Source: UBA931 sp036825435
Lineage (GTDB): Bacteria > Pseudomonadota > Gammaproteobacteria > Burkholderiales > Casimicrobiaceae
Length of the DNA: 18,956 nt
Direction: 5' to 3'
NCBI GenBank assembly: GCA_036825435.1
Contig: DAISYG010000036.1
Span: forward strand, 1 to 18,956
Within the stretch, counting starts at the first letter, position 1. Every line of letters starts with the position of its first letter. A program made the position numbers and the translations under genes. The notes under the pieces were generated by a model. It saw only the letters and a list, made by a program, of their open reading frames with translations. It did not search any database and was not told the DNA's origin. Below, piece after piece: positions 1 through 7,870 of this stretch.

Positions 1-59
1 TTTTTAAGACAATTTTTACGACGCGTTTATTTAATTGTAAAATGAATACATGGTTATTT

Positions 60-88
60 TTGACATGTTGCATATGTTTCATATATCT
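60..88 (+). promoter_or_regulatory. Candidate sigma70 promoter upstream of the PHP-domain gene
   Basis: A perfect TTGACA lies at 60-65. It is followed after 16-18 bases by weak -10 matches, TATATC at 82-87 and TATCTT at 84-89, about 30 bases before the start codon at 119. The whole 1-118 leader is strikingly AT-rich compared with the coding DNA. The -35 box is seen directly. Its use as a promoter is inference, and the -10 is imperfect. Confidence 0.4.
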
Positions 89-118
89 TATTGTTATTAA
101 TAGATTTTTTCATATTTT

Positions 119-961
119 ATGTCACCGATCGACCTGCATAGCCACTCCACGGCTTCCGATGGTTTGTTAACACCGACGGAATTGGTGCTGCGCGCCAAGA
201 AACGCCATGTTACACATTTGGCACTGACCGACCATGATGAAATTGCCGGTTTGAGCGAAGCACAGGCCGCTGGCACGTCAAATGACGTCAAAATCATAAG
301 CGGTGCTGAGCTTTCTTGTCTGTGGGAACGCAAGACTATTCACGTCGTCGGGTTGTTCCTAAATCCAGACACCCCTTCTCTTATTGTGGCTTTGCAAGAG
401 GTTAAAAAAACGCGACTCGTTCGCGGTCGAGAAATCGCGAAAAAACTGGCGACGGCAGGCATTGCAAATGCCTGGGAAGGCGCGCATCGTTTCGTGACCA
501 ACAATGATCTGGTTTCACGTGCACACTTCGCGCGCTTCTTGGTTGACGCCGGTTATGTTGCCGATCAGCAAAAAGCGTTCGACCGATATCTGAGCGAAGG
601 CAAACCCGCTTTTGTCGCACCGCCCTGGCCTTCGATCACGCAAAGCGTCGCGGTGATTCACGACGCGGGCGGCGTTGCCGTGCTTGCGCATCCGGGGCGT
701 TATCGCTTGACGACCACCGGACGACGACGGTTGCTTGCCGAGTTCAAGGATTGCGGCGGCGAAGCGCTGGAAGTGTTTTCACCGGCGCACACGCCAAACG
801 ATAACGAGCAATTCATCGCTTTCGCTCATCAATTTGGTTTTGCCGCTTCGCTCGGTTCCGACTTCCATGGCGATCACAGCCGTTTTGATCTCGGCGAACT
901 GCCGCCACTACCGGCGGGAGTAACGCCAGTGTGGACATTGCGCGACGATTTTCCCGCATAA
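119..961 (+). CDS. PHP-domain phosphoesterase, YciV / RNase AM-like
   Basis: A 280-residue protein of the polymerase-and-histidinol-phosphatase (PHP) metal-dependent phosphoesterase family. The usual metal-ligand motifs are visible in order: DLHSHS with H7 and H9, D14, TDHD at 37-40, E64, H75, a mid-domain histidine at 136 (RAHFARFL), AHPGRY with H191, and GSDFHGD with D248 and H250. Length and motif order match the YciV group. Known members act as 5'-3' exonucleases on short RNA and 5' ends of rRNA (RNase AM) or as nucleoside 3',5'-bisphosphate phosphatases, in the cytoplasm. No signal peptide or membrane segment is seen. The ATG at 119 gives a natural N-terminus directly before the first metal motif, though no clear Shine-Dalgarno precedes it. 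ruvC starts seven bases after the stop, so the two genes are probably co-transcribed. The family call is firm; the exact substrate is inferred. Confidence 0.9.
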   Translation: MSPIDLHSHSTASDGLLTPTELVLRAKKRHVTHLALTDHDEIAGLSEAQAAGTSNDVKIISGAELSCLWERKTIHVVGLFLNPDTPSLIVALQEVKKTRLVRGREIAKKLATAGIANAWEGAHRFVTNNDLVSRAHFARFLVDAGYVADQQKAFDRYLSEGKPAFVAPPWPSITQSVAVIHDAGGVAVLAHPGRYRLTTTGRRRLLAEFKDCGGEALEVFSPAHTPNDNEQFIAFAHQFGFAASLGSDFHGDHSRFDLGELPPLPAGVTPVWTLRDDFPA

Positions 962-968
962 TGCCTGC

Positions 969-1511
969 ATGAACACCACAACTCGGCGCATTATCGGGCT
1001 CGATCCGGGTTTGCGCACCACCGGCTTCGGCGTGATCGAAATTCACGGCAGTCGACACGCCTATATCGCCAGCGGCGGCATTTCCACTTCAGGCGACGGC
1101 TTGCCCGCACGGCTCGGCATCATCGCACGCGATGTGATGCATATCGTCCAGGAATATCAACCGAACGAAGCCTGCGTCGAACAGGTATTTGTGAATGTTA
1201 ACCCCAAATCCACATTGCTGCTCGGGCAGGCGCGCGGCGCAACGATTACTGCGCTGGTGCTCGCCGGACTGCCGGTTTATGAATACACGGCGAATCAGAT
1301 CAAACAATCGGTCGTCGGGCACGGCAAGGCGCGCAAGGAACAAGTGCAGCACATGGTGCAACGCTTATTGGCGTTGCCATCTCCGCCTGCTCCCGATGCG
1401 GCGGACGCGCTGGCGTGCGCAATCTGTCACGCGCACAGCACCACCGGCGTTGGCAAAGCGGTACTCGCCACGCCGCAGCGTCGGCGGCGTAGTGGGCGCA
1501 TGTTGATCTAA
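969..1511 (+). CDS. ruvC: Crossover junction endodeoxyribonuclease RuvC
   Basis: A 180-residue Holliday junction resolvase that works with the RuvAB branch-migration motor in recombinational repair, cutting the junction as a dimer in the cytoplasm. The N-terminal motif GLDPGLRTTGFGVI is diagnostic. The four RuvC catalytic acids line up with the Escherichia coli set (D7, E66, D138, D141) at D12, E71, D143 and D146, a constant offset of five. Length is usual for the family. The arginine-rich tail (TPQRRRRSGRMLI) is normal for proteobacterial RuvC. No strong Shine-Dalgarno is seen before the ATG at 969, and the stop of the PHP gene lies seven bases upstream, so coupling is likely. ruvA and ruvB do not follow. 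The stop codon TAA (1509-1511) overlaps the end of repeat copy A, so the element may have set the present C-terminus. Confidence 0.97.
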   Translation: MNTTTRRIIGLDPGLRTTGFGVIEIHGSRHAYIASGGISTSGDGLPARLGIIARDVMHIVQEYQPNEACVEQVFVNVNPKSTLLLGQARGATITALVLAGLPVYEYTANQIKQSVVGHGKARKEQVQHMVQRLLALPSPPAPDAADALACAICHAHSTTGVGKAVLATPQRRRRSGRMLI

Positions 1512-1667
1512 GGAAACACTGATTCATTATTGCGCACGCGCAATACAGTGTTGGAATTCTCCTCAAAATGCTCATTTACGCCAAGTAAACTCCGCTTTTT
1601 CGTCGCGTTTTTTGGCAAAAGTGCGCCTTGTCTTGCCCGCGCTCGCTACATTATTCAGCGCTTCCCT
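1511..1667 (+). repeat. Intergenic MITE-like repeat, copy A
   Basis: First of three related elements in the window, about 157 bp, filling most of the gap between ruvC and marC. The ends are imperfect inverted repeats. The left end reads AGGAAACACTGATTCATTA. The right end, read in reverse complement, is AGGGAAGCGCTGAATAATG. It shares with copies B and C the core CTCAAAATGCTCATT, an AACTCCGCTTTT block and GCCTTGTCTTGC. A perfect inverted repeat TTTAC-5 bases-GTAAA sits at the centre (1575-1589). Both outer borders carry TA, compatible with a TA target duplication, but B and C do not show this. No transposase is encoded. It is probably a non-autonomous mobile repeat; the family is not identified. 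Confidence 0.85.
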
Positions 1668-1736
1668 AAGAAACGGCGATCCCTGCGGCTTTCTTTTCAT
1701 TCATAATAGCGCCTCACACCCACTGATCGTTTCACC

Positions 1737-2405
1737 ATGCGGCTTATCATTGAAAATTTTCTGTTGGTTGTTGTCGCACTGATTCCCATCGTCAACCCGT
1801 TGGGCGCGGCAGCCGTATTCATTGCCACCACACGAGGGGTTTCGCCTGGCGGACGTGCTCTTCTTTCGCGTAAAGTTGCGATCAATGCGTTTTTATTGTT
1901 GGCGGCATCACTTTTTGTCGGCAACCTGGTTTTGATTTTTTTCGGTCTATCTGTGCCTGTCGTGCAAGTTGGTGGCGGTTTGATCGTGTGCAGCATTGCC
2001 TGGGATTTTTTGAGACAAGACCCAACTGCGGACAACGAAAGCAACGAGGCAAAGCATGAATTGCGCTCCGACAAGAACCTGCTGGCACAAGCGTTTTATC
2101 CGCTGACGCTGCCATTAACCATCGGCCCTGGTGCGATCAGCGTTGCTATTACGCTTGGCGCCAACCATGCCAACTCGGTTCAATCGTGGTTTATCGTCGC
2201 ACCTTCATTCATCATTGGCGCGGCAGCCGTCGCCGCCAGTATTTATTTGTGTTTTCGCTACGCTTATCAGATCACCAATCTGCTCGGCGCAACCGGCACG
2301 TTGGTTTTCATTCGCCTGTTCGCATTCATTCTTCTCTGTATTGGCGTACAAATTATTTGGAACGGCGCTTCCGCCCTTCTGGCACAGGTGTGCAGCGTTC
2401 AGTGA
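1737..2405 (+). CDS. MarC family integral membrane protein
   Basis: A 222-residue, strongly hydrophobic protein with about six predicted membrane helices. Two family hallmarks are seen: IPIVNPLGA near residues 16-24 in the first helix, and the motif YPLTLPLTIGPGAIS at 121-135 after a hydrophilic loop (about 92-118, charged and Asn/Glu-rich). MarC-family (UPF0056) proteins lie in the inner membrane. The founding name implied multiple antibiotic resistance, but that role is not supported for the family and the transported substrate, if any, is unknown. The start ATG at 1737 puts the N-terminus directly before the first helix. A CATAAT at 1702-1707 could be a -10 element but has no convincing -35. 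The gene converges on nuoN, with repeat copy B between them. Family call is confident; function unknown. Confidence 0.9.
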   Translation: MRLIIENFLLVVVALIPIVNPLGAAAVFIATTRGVSPGGRALLSRKVAINAFLLLAASLFVGNLVLIFFGLSVPVVQVGGGLIVCSIAWDFLRQDPTADNESNEAKHELRSDKNLLAQAFYPLTLPLTIGPGAISVAITLGANHANSVQSWFIVAPSFIIGAAAVAASIYLCFRYAYQITNLLGATGTLVFIRLFAFILLCIGVQIIWNGASALLAQVCSVQ

Positions 2406-2496
2406 TCAGGTATCAGATGCCAGGAATCAGTAAAAAATCAGATCGCACGAAGAGCGATAAAACATTCGCCAATTTTTAAACGTTGCAACTGCGCCA

Positions 2497-2639
2497 AGGA
2501 AGCTCTGAAGAACGTCGCGAGCGGAGGCAAGACAAGGCGGAATTCGGCGGAAAAGCGGAGTTGACACGAAGTCAATGAGCATTTTGAGGCGAAGTCCAAC
2601 GCTGTCTTGCCTTCGCGCAGTAGTTCTTCAGAACTTCCT
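2497..2639 (-). repeat. Intergenic MITE-like repeat, copy B (inverted relative to A and C)
   Basis: About 143 bp between the convergent genes marC and nuoN. It has the best-preserved ends of the three copies: AGGAAGCTCTGAAGAAC at 2497 matches, in inverted orientation, GTTCTTCAGAACTTCCT ending at 2639, and imperfect pairing continues inwards through an AGGCAAGACA block on each arm. Read on the - strand it carries the same core CTCAAAATGCTCATT as copies A and C, and a central perfect TTGAC-5 bases-GTCAA inverted repeat (2561-2575). It is shorter than A and C because the segment before GCCTTGTCTTGC is contracted. Its end forms the nuoN stop codon TAG (2640-2638). The long pairing arms could act as a transcription barrier between the convergent genes. 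Confidence 0.85.
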
Positions 2640-4110
2640 AAAAAATTGGTGTCTGCGCAACCACATACACCAACCAACCAAGAATCGCGTTCGGAAAAAT
2701 ACCCAACACAAGCAGCGCCAGTCCGTTGCCACTTAACAGCACCATCGACAATGGCGCTCGGGTAAAGTTTTTGGTCGCCGATGCTTCGGGCTCAGCGAAA
2801 AACATCAGCAGCACAACGCGCAGATAATAGAATGCAGCAATGACTGAAGTGAGAATCGCAATAATCGACAGCCAGAAAAAGCCGCTGTTAAACGCGACTT
2901 CGATCACGGCAAATTTACCGAAGAAGCCGATAAAAGGCGGAATACCTGCGAGCGAAAACATCGCCGCACCCATCAGCAACGCGCGCAACGGCGAACGCTG
3001 ATACAAGCCTCGAAAATCACCGAGACCGTCGTTGTCGCTTTCTTCGGTGACCATCGACAGCAATACGCCGAACGCCACCAGATTGGTAATTGCATATACC
3101 AGAATATAAAACAGCGACGCTGAATAGCCCGCAGTGCTGCCTGTCAGCACGCCCAAAAGCAGATAACCCATGTGTCCGATCGTCGAATACGCCAACATGC
3201 GCTTGATATTGGTTTGCAGAATCGCCGCCACCGCGCCCAGAATCATCGACAACGCCGCCAGCACAACGAGAATGCTTTGCCAATAAATCGTCAACGATGC
3301 CAACGGACTGCTGAGCAGTCTCAACAGCAGAATCACGGCAGCGAACTTAGGCACCGTGCTGATATACAAGGTAATGAATGTAGGCGCGCCCTGATAAACG
3401 TCGGGCGCCCACATGTGAAACGGTACCACGCTGAGCTTGAACATCATCCCGACCAGAACGAAAATCATGCCGAGCATGAAGAGCGTTGTGCTGCCAGTTT
3501 GCCGACCGATATCGAAAATCGACATCGCGCCAGTTGCGGCATAAATCAGCGAGAAGCCGTACAGCAAAAGACCGGACGCCAATGCGCCAAGAAAGAAATA
3601 TTTGAGCGCCGATTCAGCGGCAGGTAAATGCTTCTTACGCAACGCCACCATCGCATACAGCGGCAGGGACATTAGTTCAATGCCCAGATAGATCAGAATG
3701 AGATGAGTCGCGCTGATCACGGTCAACACGCCGAGTAAAGTACACAACAAAAGAATGAACGTTTCTGCATTCAACAGTTTGTCGCGCACGAGACTGCTCA
3801 GCGCATAGAAGAGTGCCACAGACGTTGCCACCAGCGCCGCGATCTGCAATGCCTGCGTCAGTGAACTGCGCAATAGCAACGCTTGCATAGTGACACGCGC
3901 TTCACCGACACCCTGCGCACATATGAAAAATATTGCCAACCACAGTACAACCTGTACGATGATGAATACAATTTTGCCGCTACAGGTCGTACAGGAAACA
4001 CATGATGAACCATCCGACGCGCGCTTTTCAAAAAATGGCGTCAGCAGCAAGAGCACCAGACCGCCGCATAGAGTCAGTTCGGGAAGAAGCGAGAAAACGG
4101 GAAAAGTCAT
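2638..4110 (-). CDS. nuoN: NADH-quinone oxidoreductase subunit N
   Basis: A 490-residue membrane-arm subunit of complex I, one of three antiporter-like proton channels. Key residues are visible: E145 in the YLGIELMSLPLYAM helix, K225 in FKLSVVPFHMWAPDVYQG, and K255 in TVPKFAAVI. The ATG at 4110 is chosen over an upstream in-frame start at 4149 because it gives the family N-terminus MTFPVFSLLPELTL, lies 10 bases after the nuoM stop (4121), and the extra residues would be hydrophilic and overlap nuoM. The Shine-Dalgarno is weak. Last gene of the operon. Unusual: the loop after helix 1 contains C37, C40 and C43 in a CVSCTTC motif. The stop codon TAG coincides with the terminus of repeat copy B. 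Length is normal, so no serious truncation is evident. Confidence 0.97.
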   Translation of the reverse strand: MTFPVFSLLPELTLCGGLVLLLLTPFFEKRASDGSSCVSCTTCSGKIVFIIVQVVLWLAIFFICAQGVGEARVTMQALLLRSSLTQALQIAALVATSVALFYALSSLVRDKLLNAETFILLLCTLLGVLTVISATHLILIYLGIELMSLPLYAMVALRKKHLPAAESALKYFFLGALASGLLLYGFSLIYAATGAMSIFDIGRQTGSTTLFMLGMIFVLVGMMFKLSVVPFHMWAPDVYQGAPTFITLYISTVPKFAAVILLLRLLSSPLASLTIYWQSILVVLAALSMILGAVAAILQTNIKRMLAYSTIGHMGYLLLGVLTGSTAGYSASLFYILVYAITNLVAFGVLLSMVTEESDNDGLGDFRGLYQRSPLRALLMGAAMFSLAGIPPFIGFFGKFAVIEVAFNSGFFWLSIIAILTSVIAAFYYLRVVLLMFFAEPEASATKNFTRAPLSMVLLSGNGLALLVLGIFPNAILGWLVYVVAQTPIF

Positions 4111-4120
4111 GATGCGCTCG

Positions 4121-5590
4121 TCACAGTTTGGTTCGCGCGATATGCGCAAGGAGATCGGTGATGGAAGCGTCCATCAGCGCAAGCACGGGTTGCGGCCAGA
4201 CGCCGATGACCAACATCACCAACGCCAATACGACCAGCCCGAAGCGTTCGCGAGGCCACAAATCATGCATCTGAGCAATATGCGAATTGCCGACCGCGCC
4301 GAACACCGCGCGTTTCACCAGCCATAAGGTATAAGCCGCCGCGATAATCAATACCGTCGCCGCCAGCAAACCAACACCCAGATGATATTCAACTGCACCA
4401 AAAATAACCAACAATTCGCCAATGAAACCCGATGTACCAGGTAGCGCAATATTGGCCATGGCAAAGAAAACAAACAAAGTCGCCAGCCAAGGCATCACGT
4501 TGACAATACCCTGATAATCCATGATACGACGACTGCCGATGCGGTCCATCATCGCTCCGGCGCAAAAGAACAGCGCGGCGGCGACCAGTGCGTTGGAGAT
4601 CATCAAGAACAATGCGCCCTTCATCGCAACTGAACTAAGCAGGAAAAAGCCCAGCGTGACCATGCCCATGTGCGCGACCGATGAATACGCCACCAACCGT
4701 TTCAAATCCGATTGCGACAAGGCAACGAAACCAAAGTAAATAATCGCGATCAGCGACAGCGCAATCATGTACGGCGCCAGTTGATGCACGGCATCGGGCA
4801 CGATCGGCATCAGCAAACGCAGGAAAGCATATGCGCCGATTTTGGTCGAAGACAGCATCACGATTGCGCCGGTCGGCCCCTCGCTGTAGGCGTCCGGCGC
4901 CCAAGCGTGCAGCGGCCACATCGGTGTTTTCACCGCCAGCGCCATGAAGAAACCGACGAAGAGCCCGAGCTGCGCTTTCATGTTCAACGGCAGAGTGTGC
5001 CAATCTTTGATCGAAAAGCTGCCGGAAGCATTGTAGAGATAAAAGAGCGCCAGCAGCATGAACAGCGAACCGAAAAGTGTGAATAAGAAAAACTTGGTTG
5101 CTGCGTATTTGCGGTTCGGCCCGCCCCACACACCGATCGCCAGATAGATCGGGATGAGCATTGCTTCGAAAAAGACGTAAAACAGCACGCCATCCAATGC
5201 CGTGAATGCGCCATAGGTCAGCCCCGACGTGATCAGAAGCGCCGCCAAGTAACTATTATTTGTTTTCTCCTTGCGCGTAACGATGACGAGAAAGGTAATC
5301 AGCGCGTTAAGTGCAACAAACCACAGCGAAATACCATCAAGCCCCAATGCGTATTCGATACCAAACGACGGAATCCAGGCAATGCGCTCGCCGAACTGCA
5401 TTGCCGACGTACTGCCGTCGAAACGATATATCAACCAGGCAACGGCAAACAGCATCAACGCCGATGTGATATTCGCCAAACAGCGCGATACGCTTCCGTT
5501 CGCGCTGCCACGCAACAAATACACCAGAATCCCGGCAAAGATGGGAAACCAGATCAGAAAGGAAAGCGTAATCCAGCCGGATGTTTCCAT
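4121..5590 (-). CDS. nuoM: NADH-quinone oxidoreductase subunit M
   Basis: A 489-residue antiporter-like proton-translocating subunit of the complex I membrane arm. Conserved residues seen: E142 in FFEAMLIPIYLAIG, K221 in the AVKTPMWPLHAWAPDAYSEG motif with H228, and K250 in SSTKIGAYAF. The motif GPTGAIVMLSSTKIG is typical of NuoM. The ATG at 5590 (METSGW) is preferred to an in-frame TTG at 5608, which would add six polar residues overlapping nuoL. The start lies two bases after the nuoL stop, with a GGGGGAT sequence upstream inside nuoL. The next gene, nuoN, begins 10 bases after its stop. The family call against NuoL or NuoN rests on gene order, length and the HAWAPDAYSEGPT signature. Confidence 0.97.
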   Translation of the reverse strand: METSGWITLSFLIWFPIFAGILVYLLRGSANGSVSRCLANITSALMLFAVAWLIYRFDGSTSAMQFGERIAWIPSFGIEYALGLDGISLWFVALNALITFLVIVTRKEKTNNSYLAALLITSGLTYGAFTALDGVLFYVFFEAMLIPIYLAIGVWGGPNRKYAATKFFLFTLFGSLFMLLALFYLYNASGSFSIKDWHTLPLNMKAQLGLFVGFFMALAVKTPMWPLHAWAPDAYSEGPTGAIVMLSSTKIGAYAFLRLLMPIVPDAVHQLAPYMIALSLIAIIYFGFVALSQSDLKRLVAYSSVAHMGMVTLGFFLLSSVAMKGALFLMISNALVAAALFFCAGAMMDRIGSRRIMDYQGIVNVMPWLATLFVFFAMANIALPGTSGFIGELLVIFGAVEYHLGVGLLAATVLIIAAAYTLWLVKRAVFGAVGNSHIAQMHDLWPRERFGLVVLALVMLVIGVWPQPVLALMDASITDLLAHIARTKL

Positions 5591-5592
5591 GA

Positions 5593-7548
5593 TCACACCA
5601 TCCCCCAACCGGTAATCAGTAATAATAGGCCAAGCACCATCGCCAACGCGTAATGGTACAAATAACCGGTTTGCAGAACACGCAGAACCGAAGAACTGAA
5701 GCGCACAATTTGTGTCGGCAAGCGAAACAGTATGCCATCAATGCCCGCGTTTTCAATGAATCGTGTCAGCCCCGCACCCAGTGCGAGCATGGCGCGGACG
5801 ACCACTTTTTCGTAAAAAGCCTCAAAGTAAAAGTTGTTCGCGAGCAAACCGGAAATCGGCGATACCAAGCGCTTCACCACCGCACCCGCCTGTGGACGAT
5901 ATAGTGTGAAGAACCACGCCGTCGCGATGCCGAGCAGCGCCAACCACAACGCCGGTGACGTCAACGAATGAATAAAGTACGAAACAATGCCGCGCCAGTT
6001 GGCGCTGAGTTTTGCCATCGCACCGTGTTCCGCAGCGACATGGAGTGAACCACCGAAGAAATCGCCAAACAATATTGGTTTTACGAACATCACACCGGCG
6101 AGCATCGACGGGATCGCCAGCAAAATCAGCGGTATCGTCACCACCAAGGGTGATTCTTTCGGTGGATGATCGTGGCCATCGTGTCGCGTTTCAAAGCGTG
6201 GCTTGCCATGGAACGCGAGGAAAATCATGCGAAACGTGTAGCACGCGGTCAAGAAAACACCGAGTGTCAGTACGAAATAAGCGTAACCGTGTCCGGGCAG
6301 TTCGGCGTATTTGGCGGCTTCGATAATCGGTTCCTTGGAGAAGAAACCGGCGAATGGCGGCAGCCCCGACAACGCCCAAGCGCCGATCACTGCCGTGATA
6401 TACGTGATGGGCATGATCTTGCGCAGTCCGCCCATCTTGCGCAAATCCTGCTCATGATGCAACGCGATGATGACCGAGCCTGCCGCCAAGAACAACAGCG
6501 CTTTGAAGAACGCGTGTGTCATCAGGTGAAAGATCGCAACCGAGTAAACGGAAAGCCCAAGCGCGACCGTCATATAGCCGAGCTGCGACAGCGTCGAATA
6601 CGCAATCACACGCTTGATATCATTCTGCACCAAACCCAATATCGCCATCAGGATCGCCGTCGTTGCACCGACGATAATGATGAACGACAATGCGGTATTC
6701 GACCATTCGAAAACCGGGCTCATGCGCGCGACCATGAAGATACCTGCCGTCACCATCGTTGCCGCGTGAATCAATGCCGAAATCGGTGTTGGGCCTTCCA
6801 TTGAATCGGGCAACCAGACATGCAATGGAATCTGTGCACTTTTACCCATCGCACCGATGAAAAGCATGATGCAGATTGTCGTAATGAGCGGCCATTCATA
6901 GCCCGGGAACGGTGACACCGTCAAACCTTGGAGCTCTTCGATGCGGACAAAGATTTCCGTCAGGTTGACCGTTTTCAACGTCGCAAACAGCAATGCGATG
7001 CCGATGATGAAACCGAAATCACCGACGCGGTTCATCAAAAACGCTTTCATGCCTGCTTTGTTCGCCGAGTCGCGCTTATACCAAAAACCGATCAACAAAT
7101 ACGACGCCAGACCGACGCCTTCCCAGCCGAAGAACATCTGCACGAAGTTGTTCGCCGAGACCAGCATCAGCATCGCGAACGTGAAAAATGAAATATAAGC
7201 AAAAAAGCGCGCGTAACCCGGATCGTCGCGCATATAGCCGATAGTATAGACGTGCACCAAAAATGAAACGAAGGACACCACCGCCATCATCAGCGCCGAC
7301 AATGGATCAATCAGAAAACCAATCGTCAATTGTGCGAAGCCGAGGTCAAGCCAGGTATAAACCGTGTCGTCCAGACGCGCGCCGTCGTTGACTTGCCAGA
7401 GCACATAAAACGACAGCACCATTGATGCGCCGACCGCCAAACAGCACACCCAATGCGATACCGCGCGCGGCAAACGTCTGCCGAAAAAGCCCGCAATGAC
7501 CGCAGCAATTAGCGGCAACAACATGATGAGGAGAACTTGTGTTTTCAT
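5593..7548 (-). CDS. nuoL: NADH-quinone oxidoreductase subunit L
   Basis: A 651-residue protein, the largest and most distal membrane subunit of complex I. It has the antiporter-like core plus a C-terminal extension (about residues 500-651) that in the family forms the long lateral helix running along the membrane arm. Functional residues seen: E143 in FFGWEGVGLASYLLIGFW, K236 in GAMGKSAQIPLHVWLPDSM, H243, and H261 in SALIHAATMVTAG. A polar segment with several His and Asp residues (HDGHDHPPKES, near 450-460) connects two late helices. The ATG at 7548 has AAGGA about eight bases upstream, located in the end of nuoK (nuoK stop 7553, gap four bases). Length and motifs leave no doubt about the subunit. 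Confidence 0.98.
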   Translation of the reverse strand: MKTQVLLIMLLPLIAAVIAGFFGRRLPRAVSHWVCCLAVGASMVLSFYVLWQVNDGARLDDTVYTWLDLGFAQLTIGFLIDPLSALMMAVVSFVSFLVHVYTIGYMRDDPGYARFFAYISFFTFAMLMLVSANNFVQMFFGWEGVGLASYLLIGFWYKRDSANKAGMKAFLMNRVGDFGFIIGIALLFATLKTVNLTEIFVRIEELQGLTVSPFPGYEWPLITTICIMLFIGAMGKSAQIPLHVWLPDSMEGPTPISALIHAATMVTAGIFMVARMSPVFEWSNTALSFIIIVGATTAILMAILGLVQNDIKRVIAYSTLSQLGYMTVALGLSVYSVAIFHLMTHAFFKALLFLAAGSVIIALHHEQDLRKMGGLRKIMPITYITAVIGAWALSGLPPFAGFFSKEPIIEAAKYAELPGHGYAYFVLTLGVFLTACYTFRMIFLAFHGKPRFETRHDGHDHPPKESPLVVTIPLILLAIPSMLAGVMFVKPILFGDFFGGSLHVAAEHGAMAKLSANWRGIVSYFIHSLTSPALWLALLGIATAWFFTLYRPQAGAVVKRLVSPISGLLANNFYFEAFYEKVVVRAMLALGAGLTRFIENAGIDGILFRLPTQIVRFSSSVLRVLQTGYLYHYALAMVLGLLLLITGWGMV

Positions 7549-7552
7549 CTGT

Positions 7553-7870
7553 TCATCCTTTCAACGTGCTGATTGCGTCAATATCAATCGTCTTGCGACG
7601 ACGGAAGACGACAATGAGCAACGCCAAACCGATCGCCGATTCGGCGGCGGCGGTTGCCAGCACAAACATCGTCATCACCTGTCCGTTCATGTCGGAGAGA
7701 TAGGCCGAGATGGCGACAAAATTCAGATTGGCGGACAGCAATACCATCTCAACGATCATCAGCAATATCAACATATTGCGACGATTGGCGATTAGCCCGA
7801 CCATGCAGATCGTCAACAACGCGGCGCTGAGCAGCAGATAATGCGTCAATGTCGGCTCAATTCCCGGCAT
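7553..7870 (-). CDS. nuoK: NADH-quinone oxidoreductase subunit K
   Basis: A 105-residue subunit with three membrane helices, homologous to the MrpC antiporter subunit and part of the proton path of complex I. The two conserved membrane glutamates are seen at E41 (MIVEMVLLSANLNFV) and E77 (ATAAAESAIGLALL). The ATG at 7870 overlaps the end of nuoJ by 14 bases. That start is supported by a textbook AAGGAGG eight bases upstream, within nuoJ. The N-terminus (MPGIEPTLTHYLLLSAALL) is a few residues longer than many relatives, which begin near the THYL position. The charged C-terminus RRRKTIDIDAISTLKG is typical of the family. Confidence 0.97.
   Translation of the reverse strand: MPGIEPTLTHYLLLSAALLTICMVGLIANRRNMLILLMIVEMVLLSANLNFVAISAYLSDMNGQVMTMFVLATAAAESAIGLALLIVVFRRRKTIDIDAISTLKG

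Noticed and set aside
1511..1667. Repeat copies as CRISPR repeats, phage attachment sites or a coding insertion sequence
   Set aside because: Copies are long, far apart, in both orientations and diverged, with inverted ends and no transposase or integrase nearby. They do not form an array.
3172..3627. Long antisense open frames on the + strand across nuoN, nuoM, nuoL, nuoG and others
   Set aside because: They lie opposite strongly conserved nuo genes, are rich in Arg, His and Gln as expected for antisense shadows, and have no recognisable domains.
2638..7548. nuoL, nuoM and nuoN as part of an Mrp antiporter or group 4 hydrogenase cluster
   Set aside because: All 14 nuo genes are present in standard order, including the NADH module nuoEFG, so this is respiratory complex I.
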